In this document: positions 1 to 7,699 of the stretch, piece after piece
How positions within the stretch are numbered: position 1 is the stretch's first letter
Layout: each line of letters begins with the position of its first letter
From: UBA5078 sp963977405
GTDB taxonomy: Bacteria > Pseudomonadota > Gammaproteobacteria > Pseudomonadales > Pseudohongiellaceae
Length of the DNA: 64,000 bases
Assembly: GCA_963977405.1 (NCBI GenBank)
Contig: CAXBOY010000001.1
Span: 1-64,000, forward strand
Direction: 5' to 3'
Notes under the pieces: model-generated
Database searches by the model: none
Seen by the model: only the letters and a program-made list of their open reading frames with translations
Told to the model about the DNA's origin: nothing
Position numbers and translations under genes: made by a program

Positions 1-801
1 CCGTGGGGCTATGGCCGGCCAGGTTGGCATATCGAATGCTCTGCGATGTCGACTTGCTGCCTCGGTGACTCCTTCGATATACATGGTGGTGGCACAGACT
101 TGGTTTTTCCGCACCATGAGAACGAGATAGCGCAATCCGAGGCTGCGACGGGCAAGCAATTCGCCCGTTACTGGCTGCATAACGGGTCGGTTCGTGTCGA
201 CAATGAAAAGATGTCCAAGTCTTTGGGCAATTTCTTCACCGTGCGCGATGTGTTGCAGAAATACAGTGGCGAGGTCATCCGCTACCTATTGATCTCTAGT
301 CATTACCGTAGCCCAATTAACTATGCGGAGCAGGGCCTGCACCAAGCTTCGGTGGCATTAGAGCGTTTCTACACCGCCCTGCGCGGGCTAGACACTGCTA
401 ATGCTCGTGAGTTAGTGAATTCGCGCTTCGAGAAGGCCTTCTGCGCCGCTATGGACGACGATTTCAATACCCCGGTAGCTTTAGGGGTGATGTTTGACCT
501 TGCCCGTGAGATCAACCGACAGCGTGAGGAAAACTCAGACCTTGCCGCACAGTTGGGGCGGCTGCTCATCAAGCTTGGGGGAGTTCTAGGCTTCTTGCAA
601 GGCTCACCAGAGACTTTCCTGCAAGGGCAAGATGACACAGAGGTGGATGCTGCCCATATCGAATCGCTGATTAAACAAAGGCGTGAGGCACGGACGAACA
701 AGGACTGGGCATTGGCCGATGAGATCCGCGATAAACTGGCTGCCTTGAAGGTTGTTGTCGAGGATTCGGCTGATGGCAGCACTTGGCGTATAGAGCGATA
801 A
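1..801 (+). CDS. cysS: Cysteinyl-tRNA synthetase, C-terminal part (5' end outside window)
   Basis: Charges tRNA-Cys with cysteine in the cytoplasm. The reading frame is open from base 1, so the gene begins before the window; the first in-frame ATG at 46 is internal. The visible 266 residues hold the zinc-site region (WHIEC, then PHHENE), the class I signature KMSKS at about 208-222, and the helical C-terminal anticodon-binding part ending in WRIER. About 200 N-terminal residues, including the HIGH motif, are missing only because of the window edge. The tRNA operon follows 98 bases downstream, with its own promoter between. Confidence 0.97.
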   Translation, partial: PWGYGRPGWHIECSAMSTCCLGDSFDIHGGGTDLVFPHHENEIAQSEAATGKQFARYWLHNGSVRVDNEKMSKSLGNFFTVRDVLQKYSGEVIRYLLISSHYRSPINYAEQGLHQASVALERFYTALRGLDTANARELVNSRFEKAFCAAMDDDFNTPVALGVMFDLAREINRQREENSDLAAQLGRLLIKLGGVLGFLQGSPETFLQGQDDTEVDAAHIESLIKQRREARTNKDWALADEIRDKLAALKVVVEDSADGSTWRIER

Positions 802-841
802 GTCACTGTGCTGAATATTAGTCTTTTTTGTCACTTTGCGA

Positions 842-870
842 TTGACTGGTAAAGGCGCCGTGAGTATTAT
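842..870 (+). promoter_or_regulatory. Sigma-70 promoter of the tRNA operon
   Basis: TTGACT at 842-847 and TATTAT at 865-870 are separated by exactly 17 bases. The bases after the -10 box are GC-rich (gccgaccc), the discriminator type typical of stable-RNA promoters under stringent control. Transcription would begin near 877, about 20 bases before tRNA-Pro. Confidence 0.75.
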
Positions 871-875
871 GCCGA

Positions 876-895
876 CCCTGCATTACGATGCAGGG
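876..895 (+). other. Hairpin in the 5' leader of the tRNA operon
   Basis: CCCTGCA at 876-882 and TGCAGGG at 889-895 form a perfect 7-bp stem with a 6-base loop, three bases before tRNA-Pro. It would lie at the very 5' end of the primary transcript. It may help RNase P or another processing step, or protect the end; the function is inferred. Confidence 0.5.
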
Positions 896-898
896 TAT

Positions 899-975
899 CG
901 GGGTATAGCGCAGTCTGGTAGCGCGCCTGCTTTGGGAGCAGGATGTCGGGAGTTCGAATCTCTCTACCCCGACCA
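899..975 (+). tRNA. tRNA-Pro (UGG)
   Basis: Full cloverleaf: acceptor CGGGGTA pairs with TACCCCG, the anticodon stem CCTGC/GCAGG encloses loop TTTGGGA (anticodon TGG), the T-loop is TTCGAAT, and the CCA end is encoded. It is the first tRNA of a three-gene cluster. Confidence 0.97.
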
Positions 976-1010
976 ACTCCATCTAGACTTGGTTGTAAAC
1001 AAAGTTCAAT

Positions 1011-1087
1011 GGTGATCGTAGCTCAGTTGGTAGAGCCCCGGACTGTGACTCCGGTTGTCGTGGGTTCGAGCCCCATCGGTCACCCCA
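1011..1087 (+). tRNA. tRNA-His (GUG)
   Basis: Cloverleaf with acceptor GTGATCG pairing with CGGTCAC, anticodon loop CTGTGAC (anticodon GTG) and an encoded CCA. The extra G at 1011, opposite C1084, is the G-1 identity element of tRNA-His, so the range includes it. Confidence 0.97.
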
Positions 1088-1140
1088 TTTCCTCAGTTAC
1101 TGACATCCGCTTAGTGCTGTCTTGTTCGGACCTTTTCCCT

Positions 1141-1217
<77 letters not shown>

Positions 1218-1224
1218 TTATTCT

Positions 1225-2586
1225 CTACTGCCCATTTGACTCAACGGCTTCCAATATTCTGGCGAAACGCTCGTTTACGGGATAGCTGCCCGAAGTCCAC
1301 CCCAAACGCACTATGACTGCTTGCAGCGATGGCACTACCATTAGGTATTGCTGGCGGTTGCCCGTTGCTGCGAAAGTATCGTTGGGCAGATCTGGCCAAC
1401 GCAGCAAACTACCGCCTTCATTGAGCCACCACTGATATCCATAAGCTTTGTTGTTCTCTGTTGAGTTTGTTGCCTTCGATTGCATTACCCATTGCCTACT
1501 GACGATGCGTCGACCATTGATCTCGCCCTCGTTGAGCATTAACTGCCCAAGGCGCGCCCAGTCTCGCGCCGATGCGTAGAAATAAGAACTGCCAACGAAA
1601 ATGCCAGTGGCATCTGTCTCGAAGATCGCGTCTTGAAAACTCAGGGGAATGAAGATGTTCTCGATATAGTCGTCATATGCGGCCTGCAAGTTGCCGCCAG
1701 TGTGTTCGAAGTAGAGCCTGCTCAATAGGTTGGCCGTGCCGGAGCTGTAGTTGAAATGGGTGCCCGGCGGATGAATGAGGGGCTTGGCCAGAGCGTAGGT
1801 CGAGGCCGAGGGCTCAGTGAAGAGCATGGCCGTCGCATCGTCCCCCGGATTGTACTCCTCAGAGAACGCTAAGCCGTCGCTCATGTGCAGCAAGTCTTGT
1901 AAGTGAATGTCGCGGCGGGAGTCGTTCGCCCAACTCGGGAACAAAGGTGCGTGCTGCGGGTCTATTCGGCCCCGTAGCGCCAGATTACCCAGCATTACCG
2001 ACATCAGGCTCTTGGCCATCGACCAACCTAATAGAGGGGTGTTAGGGCCGCTGCCTTGACCATAGGCCTCGGCAAGTATTTGTCCGCCTTGCACTAAAAG
2101 CAGTGCGCGGGTATTGAGCCCCAACTGATTGTCTTGCGTAAGTATCTCCTCTAGCAATGCCTGCATGGACGCCTGTGTCGTCTCGACTCGATTACCATGT
2201 GGCCAATGACTCGCTAGTCTTGCGACTTCATTATTTGATAGCGCCTCGCGGTCATGCACTTGATCAAACTCATTAGCACAGCCAATGCCGGGCAGGAAGT
2301 GTGCCTGGCTACTTGCAAGGCCGAAGAAAGAGGTACTGACTGTCTTAAAGTCATCGTCATAGTCGACGCTCAGATATTGTAGGGCAGGGGAGTACTGAAC
2401 GAGGTCATCGAAGGCCTGTTCCGCAGAGAAGCTACTGACATAGCGTGCGCTGCACAGTAATTTGGCTCCGATGCCTGTGGCCACGGCTGGGGTAGCAAGT
2501 ACATAGCGAGGCGTGATGCCTAGCAAGCTGCCTACGCTCACCAATAAGGCCAGAACAAATAGTACTGCGATAAAAACCTTACGCAT
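1225..2586 (-). CDS. Serine hydrolase of the beta-lactamase / 6-aminohexanoate-dimer hydrolase family
   Basis: 453 residues with an N-terminal hydrophobic segment (about residues 5-23) that acts as signal peptide or membrane anchor, so the enzyme is probably periplasmic. The penicillin-binding fold motifs are visible: SMAK at 189-192 (S-x-x-K nucleophile and base) and YSS at about 280-282 in place of the Y-x-N of class C beta-lactamases. The YSS form is seen in NylB-like amidases and family VIII esterases. The start ATG follows a GAGGAAGAG ribosome site. The substrate cannot be told; an antibiotic-resistance role is unlikely from the motifs. Monocistronic, convergent with the tRNA operon. Confidence 0.85.
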   Translation of the reverse strand: MRKVFIAVLFVLALLVSVGSLLGITPRYVLATPAVATGIGAKLLCSARYVSSFSAEQAFDDLVQYSPALQYLSVDYDDDFKTVSTSFFGLASSQAHFLPGIGCANEFDQVHDREALSNNEVARLASHWPHGNRVETTQASMQALLEEILTQDNQLGLNTRALLLVQGGQILAEAYGQGSGPNTPLLGWSMAKSLMSVMLGNLALRGRIDPQHAPLFPSWANDSRRDIHLQDLLHMSDGLAFSEEYNPGDDATAMLFTEPSASTYALAKPLIHPPGTHFNYSSGTANLLSRLYFEHTGGNLQAAYDDYIENIFIPLSFQDAIFETDATGIFVGSSYFYASARDWARLGQLMLNEGEINGRRIVSRQWVMQSKATNSTENNKAYGYQWWLNEGGSLLRWPDLPNDTFAATGNRQQYLMVVPSLQAVIVRLGWTSGSYPVNERFARILEAVESNGQ

Positions 2587-2772
2587 GTCTCTTCCTCTGT
2601 AGTCGAAGCCTAAGCTTAGCGTATCTTGCCATGGGTACCGGAAAATTCTACTGATGCACTAGAAAAATTTGCATGCTAAGGACAGCAAGTGTCGGGAAAT
2701 TTTTACTTTAGAAAAAAGGCATTGCAACTTGAAGGTCGCGACAGCGCTGGGATGCAGGAGTGTTTTAGAAAG

Positions 2773-2789
2773 TTGGCACGCTTATCGCT
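2773..2789 (+). promoter_or_regulatory. Candidate sigma-54 (RpoN) promoter for the DUF1328-lipoprotein operon
   Basis: TTGGCACG is followed by CTTA and TCGC, so GG at 2775-2776 and GC at 2787-2788 have the exact 10-base gap of -24/-12 promoters; only one T of the -12 box (TTGC) is replaced. Transcription would begin near 2800, about 87 bases before the DUF1328 gene. A sigma-54 activator gene lies just beyond the two small genes. The rest of 2587-2886 holds only A/T-rich sequence with no gene I can support. Confidence 0.5.
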
Positions 2790-2886
2790 GAGTCCTTAGC
2801 GAACAAGTTAATTATCACCCCAAACGTGTTGCGTAAGGAATGTGGAAATTAGCTCCCACTGACAAAAGGATACAGGAGGTAACGCT

Positions 2887-3063
2887 ATGTTGAGTTGGTC
2901 GATTACATTTTTCATCATCGCGATTGTCGCAGCTCTACTTGGGTTCGGCGGGATCGCTGGTGCAGCAACAGGGATTGCAAAAATTCTATTCGTTGTTTTT
3001 ATCGTGTTGTTCCTCATCTCTTTACTTGCAGGAGCAGTACGCGGCAAACAGCCGCCCTTATGA
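2887..3063 (+). CDS. DUF1328 family small membrane protein
   Basis: A 58-residue protein with two hydrophobic stretches: MLSWSITFFIIAIVAALLGF with the following glycine/alanine-rich turn, then a second segment rich in F, V, I and L, ending in a short positive tail. This is the DUF1328 (YtjA-type) pattern, found in the inner membranes of many proteobacteria and often linked to stress or stationary-phase expression. A strong ribosome site, ACAGGAGGT, lies 6 bases before the ATG. It is followed after 60 bases by a lipoprotein gene that probably shares its transcript. The biochemical function is unknown. Confidence 0.85.
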   Translation: MLSWSITFFIIAIVAALLGFGGIAGAATGIAKILFVVFIVLFLISLLAGAVRGKQPPL

Positions 3064-3123
3064 CAAAGACAGATATGATTTTTTGCTAAGTTTTTTCAAA
3101 AAGCAGTACTAAGGAGAAGTGAC

Positions 3124-3306
3124 ATGAAGTTACAAACAATTGCAGCAGTTCTATTTTCAGTATTCATGCTAACCGCTTGTGACGATGGACCGGCAGAGCG
3201 AATGGGCGAAAACATCGACAACGCAGTAAACGATGCTGGTAACGCTATCGAAGATGCGTGTGAGGATGTTCGCGATGCGGTAAATGCCGCAGATCGCAAC
3301 TGCTAA
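3124..3306 (+). CDS. Small lipoprotein, entericidin-like in size and layout
   Basis: 60 residues: a signal peptide with lipobox LTAC, so the mature protein would start at Cys20 and carry lipid there. The remaining 41 residues are acidic and look like one amphipathic helix with regular spacing of I/V/A (ENIDNAV, GNAIEDA, EDVRDAV), plus two more cysteines. The ribosome site AAGGAG lies 7 bases before the ATG. It sits between the DUF1328 gene and a terminator, in the same operon. Resemblance to entericidin-type peptides is based on size and layout only, not on a recognised family match. Confidence 0.7.
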   Translation: MKLQTIAAVLFSVFMLTACDDGPAERMGENIDNAVNDAGNAIEDACEDVRDAVNAADRNC

Positions 3307-3319
3307 GAAAGACGCATGA

Positions 3320-3347
3320 AAAGGCGCCTCGAATGGGGCGCTTTTTT
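3320..3347 (+). terminator. Rho-independent terminator after the DUF1328-lipoprotein operon
   Basis: AAGGCGCC and GGGGCGCTT form a stem with a short loop, followed by TTTTTT. It begins 14 bases after the lipoprotein stop codon and overlaps the last codons of the convergent regulator gene. Confidence 0.8.
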
Positions 3348-4683
3348 ATTCCAATTCGAAGTCTTCGTACTTCTTAAGTTTGTTATAAAGAGTCTTGACG
3401 CTAATACCTAAGCGTTCCGCAGTTTCGCTCTTATTGCCATCGAGTTCCTTGAGGGTCTGCAGAATTAGTTGTTTCTCCATGTCCTCTAGCGATGAGTAGT
3501 CATTGGACAGTGGTGTGAGAGTTTCGTTTCCTTCCAGAACTAGGTGTTCTAAGCCCACTACATCGTCGGCTAGGATATAGGCGCGTTCGATGGCGTGAAG
3601 TAGTTCGCGCACATTGCCTGGCCAGTGATAGGTTCTAATTTTCTCCAACACCTCTGTAGTGATCTCTTTAGATAGCCCTTCCTCGGCGTTGCGATAAGCT
3701 AGAAAGTGTTTTGCAAGGCCAGTGATGTCATCTTCGCGCTCGCGCAAGGCAGGCACGCGTATAGGGAAGTGCGCAATCCGAAAATACAAATCTTCGCGTA
3801 ACAAGTCCTCGGTAATTGCTACGCCTGGTTCGCGATTTGTAGCTGCAATGATACGCACGTCTGCCACTTGCAATCTGTCGCTACCAACGGCCTTGAACTC
3901 CCCCGTTTCTAACACACGCAGCAACTTAACCTGATGATCCATTGGCATCTCGGTAATCTCATCTAGAAAGAGAGTCCCGCCCTCTGCTTGCTCGAAAACA
4001 CCTACTCGATCCGATGTTGCACCCGTAAATGCGCCCTTAATATGTCCGAACAATTCGCTTTCAATGAGTTCCGTGCTGATCGCGCCGCAATTGATCGATA
4101 CGAATGGCTTGTCTGAGCGTGGGCTCATTAAGTGCAGGGTGTTGGCGACGAGCTCCTTGCCTGAGCCGCTCTCCCCAATGACTAGGATGCTGGCATCAGT
4201 GCGAGAGGACTTGCGTACGATGCGATACAGTTTGCGCATTGCCGCGGAGGAGCCGATGAGTCTGCCAAATTGACTCAATTCACTCGCCACTTGCTCCTTG
4301 GCTGGAGTGCGAGCCTCGACTAAATCGGCGTGCAATTCGCTCAGGAATTCTTGCAGAATTTCCGCATCTAGTGGTAAGCGCATGTGGTAGGAGACGCCAT
4401 TGCGCATCGCATTATCGATATAGGAATTAGGCTCACCATCGCTAATCAGAATAATGTCCATGCTGATAAGTTTCTTGGTGGCGATGAGTCGTTGTAGATC
4501 TTCTTTTTCGAAATCAATCAACTCAATGATCGCGACATCCGCATTCTCGCGCTCAAGCGCGCTTATCCAATCCTCATTGGGCTTGGGGGATGTCTGGCTA
4601 TAGAGTGAGAATGCGTCCAACGCAAAAACTTGCTCTTGTAACTTGGGTGTGACAATCGCTGTCAACAGTTTTGCTTGAGCCAT
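3346..4683 (-). CDS. Sigma-54-dependent transcriptional activator with a degenerate receiver domain
   Basis: 445 residues from the ATG at 4683, which has AAGGAG 6 bases upstream; a longer frame from GTG at 4698 would place that ribosome site inside the gene. Domain order: receiver-like domain (1-120), AAA+ sigma-54 interaction domain (about 140-375) with Walker A GESGSGKE (170-177), GAFTGA (217-222, the sigma-54 contact loop) and Walker B LFLDEI (238-243), then a Fis-type helix-turn-helix near the C terminus (ETAERLGISVKTLYNKL). The receiver lacks the usual acidic pair, has Glu54 where the phosphoryl aspartate is expected, and has Arg instead of the conserved lysine. No histidine kinase is nearby. 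It probably acts on the promoters at 2773 and 4829. Confidence 0.93.
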   Translation of the reverse strand: MAQAKLLTAIVTPKLQEQVFALDAFSLYSQTSPKPNEDWISALERENADVAIIELIDFEKEDLQRLIATKKLISMDIILISDGEPNSYIDNAMRNGVSYHMRLPLDAEILQEFLSELHADLVEARTPAKEQVASELSQFGRLIGSSAAMRKLYRIVRKSSRTDASILVIGESGSGKELVANTLHLMSPRSDKPFVSINCGAISTELIESELFGHIKGAFTGATSDRVGVFEQAEGGTLFLDEITEMPMDHQVKLLRVLETGEFKAVGSDRLQVADVRIIAATNREPGVAITEDLLREDLYFRIAHFPIRVPALREREDDITGLAKHFLAYRNAEEGLSKEITTEVLEKIRTYHWPGNVRELLHAIERAYILADDVVGLEHLVLEGNETLTPLSNDYSSLEDMEKQLILQTLKELDGNKSETAERLGISVKTLYNKLKKYEDFELE

Positions 4684-4717
4684 TCGTAGCTCCTTCACTT
4701 GGCTCTAGAGGAGGCAA

Positions 4718-4746
4718 AATGTAGTGGAAAATTGTAAAACTGACAA
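4718..4746 (-). promoter_or_regulatory. Sigma-70 promoter of the activator gene
   Basis: Read on the minus strand, TTGTCA (complement of 4741-4746) and TACATT (complement of 4718-4723) are 17 bases apart. Transcription would start about 30 bases before the ATG at 4683. It diverges from the sigma-54-like promoter at 4829. Confidence 0.5.
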
Positions 4747-4760
4747 GCTTAACTGTAATT

Positions 4761-4783
4761 GTTTCCCAAACGTTTCGTGAAAC
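4761..4783. promoter_or_regulatory. Tandem palindromes, candidate activator binding sites
   Basis: Two inverted repeats lie side by side: GTTTCCCAAAC (4761-4771) and GTTTCGTGAAAC (4772-4783), centres about 11.5 bases (one helix turn) apart. They lie between the divergent promoters, about 75-95 bases upstream of the expected start from the sigma-54-like promoter at 4829, which is the usual place for an enhancer bound by a Fis-type domain. I see no exact copy upstream of the 2773 promoter. Confidence 0.45.
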
Positions 4784-4828
4784 TGCGATTCAAGTACCAC
4801 AGAACCCTTTGTTTTCAGCTTTTCGGGC

Positions 4829-4845
4829 TTGGCACGGGAATTGAA
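4829..4845 (+). promoter_or_regulatory. Candidate sigma-54 (RpoN) promoter for the 4922-5957 operon
   Basis: TTGGCACG, then GGAA, then TTGAA fits the -24/-12 consensus except that the C of the -12 GC is A (4844). Spacing is correct. Transcription would start near 4856, leaving a leader of about 65 bases before the ATG at 4922. Its position rules out the longer reading frame that opens with TTG at 4829. Confidence 0.5.
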
Positions 4846-4921
4846 TTGTACTTACTTAATAGTACTCAATAGGAATGTGCTTCAGTGCAATTTAGCCTGT
4901 AAAAGGGATCGAGAGTTAAAG

Positions 4922-5383
4922 ATGCTTACGCAAGATTTAAAGATAATTAATGATGTTAGGTTGCTGAGTCTGAATGCTCGAGAAGTTTATGAAGAGCTAT
5001 CCAAACGATTGTCAAATCAACAGGCTCGTAACGTATTAAAACGCCTAGCCAAGCATCGCATGGAAATTGTGACGGCTATCGCTAATGAGGGCAATAGGAA
5101 GGCTCAGTTCGATCAATTTTCCGAATCCGTCCCGGAGAGTATACGTAGCGAGAATACACATTTTAATCTCGATGATGACAATCTAGGTGAATCGATTCCA
5201 AGCCTAATTGCAAGAGAGCGACGTGAGATTGTGTTTCTACGCAATGAGGTAAAAAGAATTAAGAATTACACTTTGCGCTATAGGCTGTCGTCGTTCGTTG
5301 CAACTTTGCAAATGGATTTCGATCAACTTCAGTCACTTGCAGCAGTCCAGAAAACTGGCACCAAAGGAGATGGCAATGAATAA
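4922..5383 (+). CDS. Small alpha-helical protein, possibly a ferritin-like/DUF2383-type four-helix bundle
   Basis: 153 residues from the ATG at 4922; the frame is open further upstream, but that part overlaps the sigma-54-like promoter. The protein is charged, almost entirely helical and has no signal peptide or membrane segment. Regular heptad-like leucines (LKIINDVRLLSLNAREVYEEL, and a late IKNYTLRYRLSSFVATLQ helix) suggest a helical bundle like the DUF2383/PA2169 proteins. That assignment is tentative. Its stop overlaps the start of the next gene by 8 bases, so the two are translated from one mRNA. Confidence 0.65.
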   Translation: MLTQDLKIINDVRLLSLNAREVYEELSKRLSNQQARNVLKRLAKHRMEIVTAIANEGNRKAQFDQFSESVPESIRSENTHFNLDDDNLGESIPSLIARERREIVFLRNEVKRIKNYTLRYRLSSFVATLQMDFDQLQSLAAVQKTGTKGDGNE

Positions 5384-5957
5384 GATAGATATTAAGGACA
5401 ACACAAATTACGCGTGTTTACGCAGTCTAGGACGCACTACGATTGTCGCAATGGCTGTCCTGCTTTTGGCAGCATGTGCCAGCAATCGCTCGCCCTACGC
5501 ACCGGCATCTGAGGACGGTGAGGTTGGGTACACAGAGAGTCGCCTGAGCGAGGCGCGCTATCGTGTCGTATTTAAAGGAGAATCAGGAACCACCCTTGAA
5601 ACTGTACAAGACTATGCACTGCTTCGCGCCGCGGAGTTAACTGTCGCACAGAACTATGACTGGTTCGAGGTAGCCGAACGCACGTCGACGCCTATAGTGG
5701 AACAGCGCAATAGTGCTCGTGCCGCAGTGCAGGTCAGCACTGGTACTACACGGCAAACACGTTGTGGTTTGATCGGGTGTACGACAACTGAGGTACCTTC
5801 CGCACCCGCCTTCCCGCAATCCGAGCTTGAGTTCCAAGAACGAGAGCAGGGCTATGTTGCCAGTGTCGAAGTGTTGATGGGGGAAGGGGAGCACGAACGC
5901 TCCGCCGATATCTACGATGCTCGTGACATTATCGCGTCGATCAGAGGGAAGTTATAA
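5376..5957 (+). CDS. CC0125/CC1285-type lipoprotein
   Basis: 193 residues from the ATG at 5376, with AAAGGAG ending 6 bases upstream. A signal peptide ends in lipobox LAAC. The mature part carries the family pattern GYTESRLSEARYRVVFKGES and then DYALLRAAELTVAQNYDWF, and ends in an acidic segment (YDARDIIASIRGKL). Family members are outer-envelope lipoproteins of unknown function. The gene overlaps its upstream partner and is followed by a strong terminator, so the operon is two genes. Confidence 0.85.
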   Translation: MNKIDIKDNTNYACLRSLGRTTIVAMAVLLLAACASNRSPYAPASEDGEVGYTESRLSEARYRVVFKGESGTTLETVQDYALLRAAELTVAQNYDWFEVAERTSTPIVEQRNSARAAVQVSTGTTRQTRCGLIGCTTTEVPSAPAFPQSELEFQEREQGYVASVEVLMGEGEHERSADIYDARDIIASIRGKL

Positions 5958-5990
5958 TTAGCGATTTAGTTTGGATAGATAGAACGTGCA

Positions 5991-6028
5991 CGCCGATTCG
6001 CAAGGTTACTGCGGATCGGCGTTTTTCG
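5991..6028 (+). terminator. Rho-independent terminator after the lipoprotein operon
   Basis: CGCCGATTCGC and GCGGATCGGCG pair over 11 bp (one G-T) with a 9-base loop, followed by TTTTTCGTTTTT. It lies between the lipoprotein stop and the convergent GMC oxidoreductase stop. Confidence 0.92.
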
Positions 6029-6035
6029 TTTTTAA

Positions 6036-7697
6036 CTATAGTTCTCCACGGCGTGCCGACTGAATGATATGGTCGGCAGCGCGAAAGGCCAGTGCCATGA
6101 TAGTCATCGTGGGTTGTCCGCGTCCTGAGGTCACCATGCTACCGCCATCCACCATATACAGATTTGGCACTTCGTGGGAGCGGTTGTAGCGGTCTACTAC
6201 AGAGGTCGATGGATCATTCCCCATACGGCAGGTACCCAATAGGTGAACTCCGCCGCGCTGACCCTCTTCAGAGAATCGTCCCGCTATCTGCACAGCTCCC
6301 GCTGCCTCCATCAATTCCATCGAACGATCGTAGAAGAACTTCATGGTGGAGATATCGTCTTTGTGGTTCATGAAGGTAGTTCGTAGCGCTGGGCGGCCCC
6401 ACTTATCTTTTACATCGGGGTCTAAGGTCACATTATTCGTTGACAGTGGCAGAGAGGTGGTATGACCATTGAAGGAACAGGCGTGAGAGAACTCAGTTGC
6501 TATTGTATCCTTGTATTCTTTACCCCATGACTTGCCGTTGAACAAGCCACTGCCCATCGCCGCTGCCATGGGCAAGCCACGAGAGAGGGAGCGCTCGTCT
6601 ATACCGCCACCACCATAGAAGCCATGTTTAGGGTCGATGCTATAGAAATCGTGAATTACCCTTGTCGTCGCGACACTCTTAAAGGCATTGACCGGTTCGG
6701 CGAATAGACCTGCAACACGGGAACTTCCGTTGAACATCAGGTTCTTGCCGACCATGCCACTGCTGTTGGATAAACCATCGGGGTGACTCGCGGATGCGGA
6801 GAGTAGTAATAGGCGTGCGGACTCTGCGCCGTTGGCGCTCAGTACTACGGCCTTGGTGCGTTGTGCCTGCTCCGTGCCGTCCTCTTCCCAGTACACTACT
6901 TCGTTCGCTCGGCCGTTAGCATCGGTGTTGATTTTTGAAACGGTGCAGCCAGTACGAAGCTCGCAATTTCCGGAGGCCTGTGCCAGCGGGATCATAGTGA
7001 CAGCTGTGGAAGATTTAGCGCCTACCTCACAGCCGAAGCCATTACAGAAGCCACAATGAATACAACCTGGGCGTCCATTGTGAGGCTGGGACAAGATCGC
7101 ATGGGGTTCTGGGTAGGCAGTTAGACCTAGCTTCTTTGCCGCCCGCTCAAGCAATACACCCGATGATTTCACAGGAAGAGGCGGGCAAGGGTAGTCTCGA
7201 GAGCGGGGTGGGTCCCATGGACCCTCTACGCCGGATAAACCAATTTCCCAATCGACCTTGGTGTAATAGGGTTCAAGCTCTTCATAAGTAATTGGCCAGT
7301 CGACGAAATTAGTGCCGGCAATTGGCCCAAGCACACTAGCTTCCATGAAGTCGATTGGGCGTAGGCGCCAGAAGTTGCCGGAGAAGTGTGCACTACTGCC
7401 GCCGACATTATGGGCATAGCCGAGTGCCGCGCCATCGACGATCTCTGCCTTCTCGTGCTCGTATCGACGGAAGGTCTGTGGATGTCCTTTACGCCGTCCC
7501 CAGACCAGGCCTTCATTCTGCGTGTAGTCCCACTCGTCGTGTTTAAAGTCTCCGGGTTGTAGATGGGGTCCTTGCTCTAGGACGACTACCGAGAACCCTG
7601 CGCTCGAGAGTTCCTTTGCCATGATACCGCCGGCAGCGCCGGAACCGATGACCACGAAATCAACCTCTTCACGTGTTGGATATGATGCCCAAGCCAT
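6036..7697 (-). CDS. GMC family oxidoreductase (FAD-dependent alcohol/sugar dehydrogenase subunit)
   Basis: 553 residues. The N terminus has the FAD-binding motif VIGSGAAGGIMAKEL with the following acidic residue region (VVVLEQGP). The C terminus has the GMC_oxred_C region, with HLLGTCRMG and the end motif VDGGSMVTSGRGQPTMTIMALAFRAA in parts. A cysteine-rich stretch, CIHCGFCNGFGC, is typical of the gluconate-2-dehydrogenase-type large subunit. There is no signal peptide; it probably leaves through the Tat channel together with the small subunit encoded 2 bases upstream. The ATG follows AAGGAG. The substrate is unknown. Confidence 0.92.
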   Translation of the reverse strand: MAWASYPTREEVDFVVIGSGAAGGIMAKELSSAGFSVVVLEQGPHLQPGDFKHDEWDYTQNEGLVWGRRKGHPQTFRRYEHEKAEIVDGAALGYAHNVGGSSAHFSGNFWRLRPIDFMEASVLGPIAGTNFVDWPITYEELEPYYTKVDWEIGLSGVEGPWDPPRSRDYPCPPLPVKSSGVLLERAAKKLGLTAYPEPHAILSQPHNGRPGCIHCGFCNGFGCEVGAKSSTAVTMIPLAQASGNCELRTGCTVSKINTDANGRANEVVYWEEDGTEQAQRTKAVVLSANGAESARLLLLSASASHPDGLSNSSGMVGKNLMFNGSSRVAGLFAEPVNAFKSVATTRVIHDFYSIDPKHGFYGGGGIDERSLSRGLPMAAAMGSGLFNGKSWGKEYKDTIATEFSHACSFNGHTTSLPLSTNNVTLDPDVKDKWGRPALRTTFMNHKDDISTMKFFYDRSMELMEAAGAVQIAGRFSEEGQRGGVHLLGTCRMGNDPSTSVVDRYNRSHEVPNLYMVDGGSMVTSGRGQPTMTIMALAFRAADHIIQSARRGEL

Positions 7698-7699
7698 AC

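Noticed and set aside
2808..3047. 79-codon minus-strand frame opposite the DUF1328 gene
   Set aside because: The + strand frame at 2887 has a recognised family, a strong ribosome site and a promoter; this one has none.
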